64,000 bases of DNA, from NCBI RefSeq assembly GCF_004216715.1, contig NZ_SGXG01000001.1, positions 3,580,501 to 3,644,500 of the forward strand, in the 5' to 3' direction. How positions within the stretch are numbered: the first letter of the stretch is position 1; each line of letters begins with the position of its first letter. Source of the DNA: Cecembia calidifontis (GTDB lineage: Bacteria; Bacteroidota; Bacteroidia; Cytophagales; Cyclobacteriaceae). This document shows, in pieces, positions 41,411 through 50,582 of this stretch. Made by a program: the position numbers and the translations under genes. The notes beneath the pieces were generated by a model. It did not search any database. It was not told the origin of the DNA and saw only the letters and a list, made by a program, of their open reading frames with translations.

Positions 41411-42877
41411 ATGACCCAGAACCGTACCGCTTTTGTTGGAAGAATTGCAGGCCCTTTATTGTTTCTATTGATCCTGTTTTTTTTAAAACCACAAGGACTA
41501 AGCCAACCTGGAATTGCTATGCTTGCGGTAACTGTTTGGATTGCTGTTTGGTGGATAACAGAAGCCATTCCCATAGCGGCCACATCTTTATTACCTTTGA
41601 TACTTTTACCGGCATTGGGTGCTTTGCCCATGAGTTCTACTGCTTCCTCCTATTCCCATCCGATGGTATTGCTGTATATGGGTGGATTCATGATAGCTAT
41701 GTCAATTGAAAAATGGAATTTGCACAAACGAATCGCACTCAAAACTATTTATTTAATAGGTTCAGGTATCCAAAGAATTATCCTTGGATTCATGGTCGCT
41801 ACAGCTTTTTTGTCCATGTGGATATCCAATACGGCAACTTCTCTGATGATGCTGCCCATAGCCTTGGCGGTTATCAATCAATTAAGTCCAGAAGCTTCCC
41901 AAGAAGCTAAAGAAACCAACAAAATTGGCAAAGCACTGATGCTTGGAATTGCTTATTCTGCATCCATTGGCGGCGTTGCTACCTTGATAGGTACCCCCAC
42001 TAACATTATTTTGGCAGGAGTAGTCAAAGAAATGTATGGCTATGAAATTAGTTTTTATCAATGGTTATTGTTTGGTTTTCCAATTGCATTGGTTCTATTG
42101 ATTGTATGCTGGTTTTATTTGGTAAAATTCGCCTACCCCTTTGAAAAATCATTTTCTGTTACCGGAGGAAAAGATGAAATTGAAAAACAACTTATCCTCC
42201 TCGGTCCCATGACTGTTGAAGAAAAAAGAGTTTCCTGGGTTTTTGGCTTGGTCAGTCTTGCTTGGATCAGCAGAACCTTTTTGTTACAGGAATTGATACC
42301 TGCTTTGGATGACACCATGATCGCCATAGCGGGAGTGGTGATTCTGTTTGTCATCCCCTCTTCCGATTATAAAACTAAATTATTAGACTGGAGGACTGCT
42401 GAAAAAATACCTTGGGGGATTTTATTGCTTTTTGGGGGCGGATTATCCTTGGCCGAAGGATTCAAAGTTACAGGCCTGGCCTCCTGGATAGGAAATCAGT
42501 TTGTATTCCTTGATTTTATCGCTTTTGGTTTGTTTTTGTTAATCATCATTGCGGCAGTCAACTTTTTGACTGAAATCACATCTAATGTGGCCACAGCATC
42601 CATGATACTTCCTATTCTTGCGGCAGTGTCTTATTCCATGGGTGTTCACCCATTTGGCTTGATGGTGGGTGCAACCTTGGCTGCTAGCTGTGCTTTTATG
42701 CTTCCAGTAGCCACTCCTCCAAATGCAGTGGTATTTGGCTCGGGCTACCTCAAAATACCGGACATGTTTAAAGCAGGTTTATGGATGAATATTCTTTCCA
42801 TTTTAATTATCACCTTTTTTACATTTTATGTCTTGCCATTGCTGTGGGGCTTGGATTTGGACCGCTATCCATTTTGA
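41411..42877 (+). CDS. SLC13/DASS-family sodium-coupled carboxylate transporter
   Basis: 488 aa with about 11-12 membrane segments. The two substrate/sodium motifs are present: SNTATSLMMLPI (about 138-149) with the following GTPTN, and SNVATASMILPIL with ATPPNAVVFG near the C-terminus. Such proteins import di- or tricarboxylates with sodium. The gene's last 34 bases lie in the 150-bp repeat flanking the IS1634-type element, but the gene itself is complete. Confidence 0.9.
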   Translation: MTQNRTAFVGRIAGPLLFLLILFFLKPQGLSQPGIAMLAVTVWIAVWWITEAIPIAATSLLPLILLPALGALPMSSTASSYSHPMVLLYMGGFMIAMSIEKWNLHKRIALKTIYLIGSGIQRIILGFMVATAFLSMWISNTATSLMMLPIALAVINQLSPEASQEAKETNKIGKALMLGIAYSASIGGVATLIGTPTNIILAGVVKEMYGYEISFYQWLLFGFPIALVLLIVCWFYLVKFAYPFEKSFSVTGGKDEIEKQLILLGPMTVEEKRVSWVFGLVSLAWISRTFLLQELIPALDDTMIAIAGVVILFVIPSSDYKTKLLDWRTAEKIPWGILLLFGGGLSLAEGFKVTGLASWIGNQFVFLDFIAFGLFLLIIIAAVNFLTEITSNVATASMILPILAAVSYSMGVHPFGLMVGATLAASCAFMLPVATPPNAVVFGSGYLKIPDMFKAGLWMNILSILIITFFTFYVLPLLWGLDLDRYPF

Positions 42878-42993
42878 AAGGATAAATGCAGGATTAAACT
42901 TTAAAAGTTAGCATTCAAAAAAAAAAATCACCAATCCCCACTCCTTTCCCTTTTCTTTTGTGAAAGGGCTTTTTTCTCTGACAAACGTTTTTC
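42844..42993. repeat. Left copy of a 150-bp direct repeat flanking the IS1634-type element
   Basis: Identical at all 150 positions to 44646-44795 (offset 1802). This copy contains the true 3' end of the DASS transporter gene and a useless copy of the last 22 codons of arfB. Confidence 0.95.
42928..42993 (-). pseudogene. Duplicated 3' fragment of arfB
   Basis: 66 bases, the last 21 codons plus stop of arfB, created by the target duplication; cut off from any start by the IS. Confidence 0.9.
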
Positions 42994-44645
42994 CTGACTT
43001 CGACAGTCGTCAGTCCCATTTTTACATAAAGTATTGAAATATAGATCATTATAATTTTCAGATTCTCAATTTGGGTGTCCCGGGGTGGTTTTTTGTACTT
43101 TTAGGCATGTTTGTTCGGAGAAAACCCAATAAAAGTGGCAAGATCAGTGTTCAGGTAATTGAGAAGATCAAAGGTAAAAGCAAGGTTGTAAAAACGATCG
43201 GAAGCAGTTCTGATCGATCTGAGGTTGAAAGACTTTTTATTCTTGGGGAGGAATGGATAAAAAACCATAAAGGAGCACTTGAAATCCCCTTCAGTGATGA
43301 AGAACGGATTGCCGATTCTGTTCTGGAAAGTGTTGAAAACATCACTGTTTCAGGTACCGAGCTGCTTTTGGACAGGATTTTCAATGATATTGGGTTCAGC
43401 GCAATCCAAGATGATATCTTCAGGTGGCTGGTATATTCCAGGATCTGTTTTCCTGCCAGCAAGCTGAAAACCTGTGATTACCTGCTCACCTACCACGGCC
43501 TCGAATTCCAGGTTCAGGACCTTTACAGGTACATGGACAAGCTTTACAACAACTATAAGGAAACGGTCCAGCTGATCAGCTTTGAACATACCAAGAGAAT
43601 ACTCGGAGGGAGTATCAATATCGTTTTCTATGATGTTACTACGCTTTATTTTGAAGTGGATCATGAAGATGATCTTAGAAAGAGTGGTTTTTCCAAGGAG
43701 GGAAAGCATCAAAATCCACAGATTGTTTTGGGTCTGCTGGTTGGACTAGAGGGATATCCTCTGGCTTATGAGATTTTTGAGGGAAACAAGTTTGAAGGGC
43801 ATACGATGATCCCTGTGATAGAAGCTTTTAGAAAGAAGTATAGCTTACCTGCTCCGATTGTTGTTGCCGATTCAGGTTTACTGTCAAAAAGCAATGTAAA
43901 AGAGTTACGGGACAACGGTTACGAGTTTATTCTGGGAGCAAGGCTGAAAGCTTCCCCTGATAAAAGTAAAGAGAGGATATTGGCTTTTGAACTTGAAAAC
44001 GGCGAGAGCAGGCTGCTGGATTGGGAGGACGGGCTCAGAATGGTTGTCAGTTATTCAGACAGAAGAGCCAAAAAAGACAGGATCAACAGGGAGAAAGGTC
44101 TTAAAAAGCTCGAGAAACAGTTAAAATCAGGAAAGCTCAACAAAAGCCACATCAACAACAGGGGCTATAACAAGTATCTTAAAATGGAAGGGGAGGTAAA
44201 GATTGCACTTGATATTGAAAAGTTTGAACAGGATGGGAAATGGGACGGTCTCAAAGGGTATATTACCAACACAAACCTTGACAAAGACGAGGTCATTGAG
44301 AATTACAACAACCTTTGGAAAATAGAAAAGGCCTTCAGGATAACAAAAAATGAAATCAAAGTCAGGCCTGTTTTCCATTATAAACAACGCAGGATCGAAG
44401 CACATATAAGCATCGCATTCGTCGCTTACAAAGTGTTTAAGGAACTGGAAAGGCAGTTATTGGAAAAAGGATCAAAACTTTCTCCTCAGAAAGCCATAGA
44501 AATAGCAAAAGGGATTTACACTGTTGAAATACAGCTCAAATCTTCAGGTAAAAAGCTGAGAAAGACCCTGCTTTTGAACGAAAGTCAACAAAAACTCGCA
44601 AAAATGTTCGGTTTTTGATTTTGGGTGTCCCAGTGTCGAAGTCAG
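42994..44645 (+). mobile_element. Complete IS1634-family insertion sequence
   Basis: 1652 bp. The terminal inverted repeats share CTGACTTCGACA at both tips (42994-43005 and the complement at 44634-44645). A second motif, TTGGGTGTCCC, occurs in direct orientation near both ends (about 43070 and 44622). A single transposase gene fills most of it. The element is flanked by perfect 150-bp direct repeats. Long and variable target duplications are a known trait of IS1634 from Mycoplasma. Confidence 0.94.
43107..44618 (+). CDS. IS1634-family transposase
   Basis: 503 aa from the ATG at 43107; an upstream in-frame start at 43071 would add residues foreign to the family. The N-terminus FVRRKPNKSGKISVQV ... 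KVVKTIGSS is the hallmark of IS1634-type transposases. DDE motif regions are seen in VFYDVTTLYFEVD, IVVADSGLLSKSN and NNLWKIEKAFRITKNEIKVRPVFH-type C-terminal sequence (the YREK-like area). It is uninterrupted, so possibly active. Confidence 0.94.
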   Translation: MFVRRKPNKSGKISVQVIEKIKGKSKVVKTIGSSSDRSEVERLFILGEEWIKNHKGALEIPFSDEERIADSVLESVENITVSGTELLLDRIFNDIGFSAIQDDIFRWLVYSRICFPASKLKTCDYLLTYHGLEFQVQDLYRYMDKLYNNYKETVQLISFEHTKRILGGSINIVFYDVTTLYFEVDHEDDLRKSGFSKEGKHQNPQIVLGLLVGLEGYPLAYEIFEGNKFEGHTMIPVIEAFRKKYSLPAPIVVADSGLLSKSNVKELRDNGYEFILGARLKASPDKSKERILAFELENGESRLLDWEDGLRMVVSYSDRRAKKDRINREKGLKKLEKQLKSGKLNKSHINNRGYNKYLKMEGEVKIALDIEKFEQDGKWDGLKGYITNTNLDKDEVIENYNNLWKIEKAFRITKNEIKVRPVFHYKQRRIEAHISIAFVAYKVFKELERQLLEKGSKLSPQKAIEIAKGIYTVEIQLKSSGKKLRKTLLLNESQQKLAKMFGF

Positions 44646-44795
44646 GTGGGGCTTGGATTTGGACCGCTATCCATTTTGAAAGGATAAATGCAGGATTAAA
44701 CTTTAAAAGTTAGCATTCAAAAAAAAAAATCACCAATCCCCACTCCTTTCCCTTTTCTTTTGTGAAAGGGCTTTTTTCTCTGACAAACGTTTTTC
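44646..44795. repeat. Right copy of the 150-bp direct repeat
   Basis: Identical to 42844-42993. It contains the true 3' end of arfB (from 44730) and a useless copy of the last 34 bases of the DASS gene (to 44679). Confidence 0.95.
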
Positions 44796-45146
44796 TATGG
44801 CTGCTTTACCCGGCTTGCTGACCTTTCTGATCTTTTTTCGCTCAAAGGCCTTCCGCATCAGATCATGGAATTTCCTGATGGCGATTTCCTTATTCTGAAT
44901 CTGGCTGCGCTTTTCTTGGGCATGAATGATCAAATTGGTTTCATTATCCAGTTTATTGGCGAGTTTTTCAATGAGAATGGTTTTTTCTTCTTCGTCCAAA
45001 ACAGCAGAATTCCCAACATTAAAAATCAAGGATACCCTGGTATTTGTCTTATTGACATGCTGACCTCCCGGACCTGAGCTCCTGCTCATTTTAAATTCCA
45101 CTTCAGGAAGCAGCAATCCTTCATTAATTTTTTGGGTGATATTCAT
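44730..45146 (-). CDS. arfB: Alternative ribosome-rescue factor ArfB / YaeJ-type peptidyl-tRNA hydrolase
   Basis: 138 aa, a codon-independent class I release-factor-like protein. The catalytic GGQ lies in SSGPGGQHVNK (about 23-33). The C-terminal tail is Lys/Arg-rich (RKAFERKKIRKVSKPG ... KRLSEKKALSQKKRERSGDW in pieces), used to enter the empty mRNA channel of stalled ribosomes. It is 10 bp behind the mlaD-like gene, the last gene of that operon. Its 3' end lies in the 150-bp IS target duplication but is intact. Confidence 0.93.
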   Translation of the reverse strand: MNITQKINEGLLLPEVEFKMSRSSGPGGQHVNKTNTRVSLIFNVGNSAVLDEEEKTILIEKLANKLDNETNLIIHAQEKRSQIQNKEIAIRKFHDLMRKAFERKKIRKVSKPGKAAIEKRLSEKKALSQKKRERSGDW

Positions 45147-45156
45147 TCCTTATATC

Positions 45157-46149
45157 CTAATTGGATGGATTTGTTCTGGCTTCTCTCCTTTGTTGTCTCT
45201 CTAGCTTTCTGAAATAACCCCTCAATAGAAAACTGTGTTTAAGGGCTTCCATGTTCTCATTCAACCCGGCTGTACTCTCTTCCACATTTGTGACTATATT
45301 TCTGACAGATTCCCTTAAAGCTGAATCCTGAAGTACCATACCTGCTGTCCCTTTTCCGGATTCCAGATCCGAAAGAACCTTTTTGATTTCCATAGCAATT
45401 TCAGTTGCCTGTTTGCTGACATCCATCAAATGCTCGATGGATGCTTCAAAATTATCTGCCATTACTGTATCCCGGAAGACCTTGTCGACAAGCCCCTCTC
45501 CCCTCTCTAAAGTATTCAACATGGATGTTCCTGTTTTGGCCATTTCAGCTGCATTCGTTCCTGCAAGCCTGATTTGATGGATGGACTGTTTGATTTCTTC
45601 GGTCATAGAGGAATCAGAAAGCATTTTCCATAATTCATTGCTATTGTTTAATTTTTCCGCCACCGAAGCAAGGTTAAAAAATGTTTTTTCCAAATGGGCT
45701 CCGGTACTTTCCAATTTGTTTAACAATTCGTCCGTATCAATACCTCTTTGGGCATATAATGTATCTCCATCAGTGATATTTTCTGAGAAACCTGGTTGCG
45801 GTATGATCTGAATCAATTTATTCCCCATCAAGCCATCTGTATTGATTGTCGTCAAGGAATTCTTTTTGATAAAAGGCTTCATATTGTTTTGGACAAGCAA
45901 AGTCACAAAAATGGAGGAGTCATTTTCCATATTGATAGAACGGACCGTCCCAACATTCATCCCCTTAAAACGAACATTATTTCCTGGAACCAGCCCACTG
46001 ACATTGTCCACCACAGCGATCACTGTAAAAGTTGAACCGAATAGATTCTGATTTTTCCCGATCATGTAGAGTGTAAAAACAAGGAAAAGAATTCCTGATA
46101 TAACCAGGAGACCCAAGCGGGTGTTATTTAATATTTTTTGCTTTTTCAT
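45157..46149 (-). CDS. mlaD: MlaD-like MCE-domain lipid transport protein
   Basis: 330 aa. One N-terminal membrane helix (about 11-29), then the MCE domain (VVDNVSGLVPGNNVRFKGMNVGTV), about 38-115. A long helical C-terminus extends into the periplasm. With MlaE and MlaF it forms the inner-membrane ABC transporter that moves phospholipids between the inner and outer membranes. The gene is 2 bp downstream of the ATPase gene. Confidence 0.9.
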   Translation of the reverse strand: MKKQKILNNTRLGLLVISGILFLVFTLYMIGKNQNLFGSTFTVIAVVDNVSGLVPGNNVRFKGMNVGTVRSINMENDSSIFVTLLVQNNMKPFIKKNSLTTINTDGLMGNKLIQIIPQPGFSENITDGDTLYAQRGIDTDELLNKLESTGAHLEKTFFNLASVAEKLNNSNELWKMLSDSSMTEEIKQSIHQIRLAGTNAAEMAKTGTSMLNTLERGEGLVDKVFRDTVMADNFEASIEHLMDVSKQATEIAMEIKKVLSDLESGKGTAGMVLQDSALRESVRNIVTNVEESTAGLNENMEALKHSFLLRGYFRKLERQQRREARTNPSN

Positions 46150-46151
46150 GT

Positions 46152-46892
46152 CTAATCGAAGAATTCTTTAACTTTCGGATCTGTGTTGTGGTGAAGACTT
46201 TCAAAAGTCCCTGAAGTATAGTTTTTCCCATCAATCAACATAATTATCCTGTTGGCAATCATTTTTATACAATTCAAGTCGTGAGAAATGACAACGGATG
46301 TTGCGTTGTACTTTTTTTGAACATCCAGCATCAATTGGCTTATTTCCTTCCCTGTGATAGGGTCCAGACCGGTAGTGGGCTCATCATACAGGATAACTTT
46401 TGGCCTAAGGATCAAGGTCCTTGCCAAGGCAATCCGCTTTCTCATACCGCCGGATAATTCCGCCGGCATCATATTGATGGTATGTGAAAGCCCTACATCT
46501 TCCAAAGCTTCCAGAACGGCAGATTCTGCCTTTTCAGCCCTTTCTTCTTTGGTCCAATGCCTTCTCAAAGGAAATTCGAGATTTTCTCTTACTGTCATGG
46601 AATCGTATAAAGCATTACTTTGGAAAAGGAAGCCCACTTTTGCACGGAGTTTATCAAGCTCATCCTGATCCAAATCATCTATATCCTGCCCCAGCACATT
46701 GATACTCCCCGAGTCCGCATCGATTAATTTTATAATGCATTTGATCAAAACAGATTTCCCAGAACCCGATTTTCCCAATATCACCAGGTTTTCACCAGAG
46801 TATACTTCCATGGAAAAATCCCTGAGCACATGGTTGTCACCAAAGGATTTATTTACATTTTGGACAACAATAACTGACTCCTTTTTTTCCAT
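46152..46892 (-). CDS. mlaF: MlaF-like ABC transporter ATPase
   Basis: 246 aa from the ATG at 46890-46892; a TTG two codons earlier overlaps the mlaE stop and is less likely. Walker A GKSGSGKS (about 36-43), Q-loop LFQSNALYD, signature LSGGMRKRIALAR, Walker B VILYDEPTTGLDP and the switch His in ISHD are all intact. It powers the MlaE/MlaD lipid transporter. Confidence 0.92.
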   Translation of the reverse strand: MEKKESVIVVQNVNKSFGDNHVLRDFSMEVYSGENLVILGKSGSGKSVLIKCIIKLIDADSGSINVLGQDIDDLDQDELDKLRAKVGFLFQSNALYDSMTVRENLEFPLRRHWTKEERAEKAESAVLEALEDVGLSHTINMMPAELSGGMRKRIALARTLILRPKVILYDEPTTGLDPITGKEISQLMLDVQKKYNATSVVISHDLNCIKMIANRIIMLIDGKNYTSGTFESLHHNTDPKVKEFFD

Positions 46893-46894
46893 GA

Positions 46895-47665
46895 TCAAGT
46901 CAATCCTAATAAATCAGTAACCTGAACCGCTATTAGGTCCAGAATAAAGACAAGCAAAGAAGCAACAATAACAGCAGTGGTAGCAGACCTTCCAACACCT
47001 TCAGTTCCTTTTTGAGAATTATAACCCTTGTAGCATCCCACTATTCCTATGGCAAAACCAAAGAAAAAGGTCTTGATCAAAGAAGGTAAAACATCCCCAA
47101 AACTCAAGGCGTCAAAAACCTGAAACCAGTACAAGTTCCAACTCACATGCCCCCTTATATTTACCCCTAAATAGCCTCCATATAAAGAAACAGCATTTCC
47201 CACACTTGATAGCACAGGAACCATTAAGGTCGTCGCCCACACCCGCGTCACCACCAGGTATTTGAAAGGATTGGTTCCCGAAACTTCCATCGCATCAATC
47301 TGCTCGGTTACACGCATAGAACCGAGCTCTGCCCCTATCCCTGAACCGATCTTTCCTGCACAGATCAAGGCAACAATGACAGGTGAAATTTCCCGAACCA
47401 GGGAAACGGAAACCATAGCCGGCAACATTGACTCCGCGCCAAATTCCACCAAAGTTGGCCTAGATTGGATGGTCAACACCAGCCCGATAATAAAGGCTGT
47501 CACCCCAACCAAAGTGAGGGTTTTATATCCAACCCAAAAACACTGGTTCAGAAACTCCTCCCATTCTTGTTTGGGTTTTAATGCTTCCCTGAAAAATCTT
47601 GCCGTAAATCGGCTGATTTCACCGGCTTCTTTCAAAAAAGGACTCTCTATTTTTAAAATGTCCAT
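46895..47665 (-). CDS. mlaE: MlaE-like ABC transporter permease
   Basis: 256 aa from the ATG at 47663-47665; the frame is open to a TTG at 47701, which would add 12 residues. The family pattern is clear: FIIGLVLTIQSRPTLVEFGAE, LVREISPVIVALICAGKIGSGIGAELGSMRVTEQIDAMEVSGTNPFKYLVVTRV in parts, then PSLIKTFFFGFAIGIVGCYKGYNSQ-type end. Five or so membrane segments. First gene of the operon mlaE-mlaF-mlaD-arfB. Confidence 0.9.
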   Translation of the reverse strand: MDILKIESPFLKEAGEISRFTARFFREALKPKQEWEEFLNQCFWVGYKTLTLVGVTAFIIGLVLTIQSRPTLVEFGAESMLPAMVSVSLVREISPVIVALICAGKIGSGIGAELGSMRVTEQIDAMEVSGTNPFKYLVVTRVWATTLMVPVLSSVGNAVSLYGGYLGVNIRGHVSWNLYWFQVFDALSFGDVLPSLIKTFFFGFAIGIVGCYKGYNSQKGTEGVGRSATTAVIVASLLVFILDLIAVQVTDLLGLT

Positions 47666-47735
47666 CGACTCAATTTCTATGACTTTTATCAAATTTCTCA
47701 ATTAGTTGCAGAATAAGCTCCGACCTTCATCAAGA

Positions 47736-47760
47736 AAAATCATGATTTAAATCATGGTTT
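47736..47760 (-). terminator. Terminator of the carbohydrate operon
   Basis: A perfect 16-bp palindrome CATGATTTAAATCATG (47741-47756) directly follows the stop codon of the FGE-fusion gene. On the minus strand it runs into TTTTTCTT. It separates this operon from mlaE. Confidence 0.7.
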
Positions 47761-47761
47761 T

Positions 47762-50575
47762 TCACCTGCTATCCGCCACACAGCGGAACCCAACTGTTTC
47801 ATTTCTTTCAAATCCGGGAGCAACCCTAAGCAACATTTGCCTGTAATGTGTTTCTCTTGGGCCGCCTTGAACATACCACCAACTTGAGGAAGGCTTGAAA
47901 TAACTTCCCCCCTTCAAAATAAGCATTTGGTTGGTGCTATTATCATAAAGATCGGCAGTTAATTGCCAAACTGAACCTGTAAGATCTTCCAAACCCCATG
48001 GATTTCTCCCTTTAGGATAATTTCCAACTGGATCCATTTCTCCATTTCCAAGGTTACAAAAATCTTTATCAAGCCCTTCGAGGTGCTCTACGGTAAGCGT
48101 ATTAGTCACAAATTCAAGTCTTTTGTTCACCTTTAATTCCTTATCCCATGGCCAATCCCTCCCATCCCCTGCAGAAGCAGCATATTGCCATTCAGCTTCG
48201 GTAGGTAATCTTTTGCCTGCCCAGGCAGCAAAAGCTTTGGCGTCCTCCCAACTCACATTGACTACAGGGAAGTTTTCCTTTCCAACAGGGATCTTTCCAT
48301 TGTCCCAATGAGCGAGAAAACGATGGTCATCCAAAGGCCAATACCCTGAGGCATCCAAAAATTTCTTGAACTCCAAATTGGTAAAAGGATGTCTGTCCAT
48401 GAAGAAAGTGGACATCTTCAATTCCTTCGGAAAGCCTTCTACAGGATAAGGTATAAATTGATCCCCCTGAGTGACCTTCATGGTAAAAGTTCCAGAAGGA
48501 ATCTTTACCATGCCTTCTGGTAGTTGATCATAAGGTTTTGTTTTTTCAGGTATTGAAATTAATCTAGGGATTCCATACCCTGTGTTTACCACACGCTCAT
48601 CCAATAATACATCCCCTTCAAAAAGCTGGATGACCAATTTGCCTTCAAACGTTCCAAATTCTCTCTTAATGTCAATTTCATGAGATCGGCCCGATAAGGA
48701 GGTGCAAGATTTACCATACTCCGGTACCCCAGCCCAAACCCTGATTTCAGATCCCAACAAAGCATTAATCTTTAACTTATTATAAACCAACTTAACTTCC
48801 AATAATTCAGGAACATAAATAATGCAACTTACAGCACCCTCATTATTGCTGCCCAGCCATTTTTTATCAAAGCCTTCTACATTTACATTAATATAAAATT
48901 TTCCGTTTTCTTCCTCTGGAATAAGTTCCTCATGTGACCATATATCTATATAATGCCATCCCTCTTTTGGATTTTCAACTTCAAAAAGCCTACCATGATA
49001 GCCTTCCGGCCTAAGGCTGAAAATGGTATAAAGTATTTTATCCTGCTTAGCCCAGCGATTGACATAAATGCCATCCTCAATTGTGGGAAATAAGGGAATA
49101 AAATCATATGAAATAAAATTGGGATGGTTTTCCCGAAGAACTCTCAAAGTACGCCCAAAAAATCTGTAATCCTCGGCTGCCCATTCCGGCCTTCCGGGAC
49201 GGAAAACGTTCAGTTCAGTCCCGTAACCATTGAACATGGATAAGGCGTATTCCCGCCTGATACGTTCATAGGCAAGTTCTGCCACCCTAAAGATGGCAAA
49301 GTCCGGTTTGATGAACTTATTGAGATTCAGCAGTGGAGGATAGTACAATGCATTATGCACCCGGCCCGAAACAATCCCCGGCATGTCTTTCGGTACAGCC
49401 ATTCCCTCACTGTACATAACAATCCCCTGACTGACTGCATCGGCAGCCTCTTGCAATTCCCTGCTTGAACTGCCTTTTGTGTCCAAAACCACTCCGTTTG
49501 CACGGCTTTGTTGTATCAACTCCGACATCCCCTCCAAATGCCCTTCCAACCTTGTACTTTCATCCCATGGATTGTAGGCAATGAAAAATTTGGTCCCCAT
49601 TAAATTGAGGCTATCAGAAATAGCCGCCAACTGGGGCAGACCTCCCGGAAGATCCCTGTACATATCCCACTGGTTCCTCTGATCCAATCCCAACATGGGC
49701 CAGGTAGGCCATATCCCAATGACATCATTACCACCAAACAAAGACTTATTTCTTTTCTCAAACTGTAAAACACTAAATTCTTGTTTTTCAGTATTATAAA
49801 AATTATTATCCCAAGCCATCAACAAATGCATGGCATAAGACTTTCTAATCCATTGTAAATCCTCCCTTAGATATAGGGTATTATCAAAGCTCTTTAGGTC
49901 ATACAAGTATTTTTCCTGAAAAACCTTCCTCAATCCATCCTGCCAGTCAACACCATGGTAAGCATCAATATAGAGCCTGTAGGTTACAGAACTACCCGGA
50001 GGAAGCAAGGTTTCAAACCTCCTTCTTACCGCACCATTCCAATACTTCCTTCTCGATAATGCAGCAAACCCACCCATCCCTTGTTGGATAATTCCAAGCC
50101 CTAATTCCCAGGAATTATCCGGCAAAATGACATTTACCGGTTCCAGTCCAGACCTAAAAAGATGTGACCGGGAAAGTGGGTGTTTTCCTTTTCCGGTAAT
50201 GTATACATGGTCGGACTGTTCTCCAAAAGGCACCAAGTTTTCCAAAGTCAAAGTGTCTTTTGAATGGTTTTCGAATCTTAAAATGGCAGAAAAATACCCA
50301 TCCTCATGAACCAAACTGTCCAGTACAATCTCAAAAAATCCTTTGTGCAATTTTCTGTGATCTTGAGATTCAAATTCATGGGAAAACAATGTTTTTCCAT
50401 CCAAAACGACGGAAAACAAAGGTTTTGGTTCATTTAATTGAACATTGTTCAATTTATAAACAATTAAATCTGAACCAATTACCCATCCATTATCTTGTGC
50501 AGATATTGGAACGTTAGGAACCAAGAAGGAAGTAACCAAAATGACAATAAATGCAAAGTATAAAGCTATCTTCAT
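47762..50575 (-). CDS. Secreted protein with unrecognised N-terminal (GH-like) region and C-terminal FGE/SUMF1-fold domain
   Basis: 937 aa from the ATG at 50573-50575, giving a signal peptide (KIALYFAFIVILVTSFLV, cleavage near ISAQ); an ATG ten codons earlier overlaps the previous gene. The middle region (about 250-560) has features like a TIM-barrel glycosidase (WPTWPMLGLDQ, FFIAYNPWDE, VVLDTKGSS), but I cannot name a family. Residues about 689-937 form a formylglycine-generating-enzyme-type domain: MVKIPSGTFTM, FPVVNVSWEDAKAFAAWAGKRLPTEAEW, NPWGLEDLTGSVWQ, LKGGSYF, VGFRC. The cysteine pair that human FGE carries shortly after GGSY is missing (here KPSSSWWY), so it should not activate sulfatases. 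Third gene of the operon. Confidence 0.8.
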   Translation of the reverse strand: MKIALYFAFIVILVTSFLVPNVPISAQDNGWVIGSDLIVYKLNNVQLNEPKPLFSVVLDGKTLFSHEFESQDHRKLHKGFFEIVLDSLVHEDGYFSAILRFENHSKDTLTLENLVPFGEQSDHVYITGKGKHPLSRSHLFRSGLEPVNVILPDNSWELGLGIIQQGMGGFAALSRRKYWNGAVRRRFETLLPPGSSVTYRLYIDAYHGVDWQDGLRKVFQEKYLYDLKSFDNTLYLREDLQWIRKSYAMHLLMAWDNNFYNTEKQEFSVLQFEKRNKSLFGGNDVIGIWPTWPMLGLDQRNQWDMYRDLPGGLPQLAAISDSLNLMGTKFFIAYNPWDESTRLEGHLEGMSELIQQSRANGVVLDTKGSSSRELQEAADAVSQGIVMYSEGMAVPKDMPGIVSGRVHNALYYPPLLNLNKFIKPDFAIFRVAELAYERIRREYALSMFNGYGTELNVFRPGRPEWAAEDYRFFGRTLRVLRENHPNFISYDFIPLFPTIEDGIYVNRWAKQDKILYTIFSLRPEGYHGRLFEVENPKEGWHYIDIWSHEELIPEEENGKFYINVNVEGFDKKWLGSNNEGAVSCIIYVPELLEVKLVYNKLKINALLGSEIRVWAGVPEYGKSCTSLSGRSHEIDIKREFGTFEGKLVIQLFEGDVLLDERVVNTGYGIPRLISIPEKTKPYDQLPEGMVKIPSGTFTMKVTQGDQFIPYPVEGFPKELKMSTFFMDRHPFTNLEFKKFLDASGYWPLDDHRFLAHWDNGKIPVGKENFPVVNVSWEDAKAFAAWAGKRLPTEAEWQYAASAGDGRDWPWDKELKVNKRLEFVTNTLTVEHLEGLDKDFCNLGNGEMDPVGNYPKGRNPWGLEDLTGSVWQLTADLYDNSTNQMLILKGGSYFKPSSSWWYVQGGPRETHYRQMLLRVAPGFERNETVGFRCVADSR

Positions 50576-50582
50576 AACTGGA

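Noticed and set aside
47762..50575. FGE/SUMF1 domain as a sulfatase-activating enzyme
   Set aside because: The cysteine pair expected just after GGSY is absent, and no sulfatase gene lies in the window.
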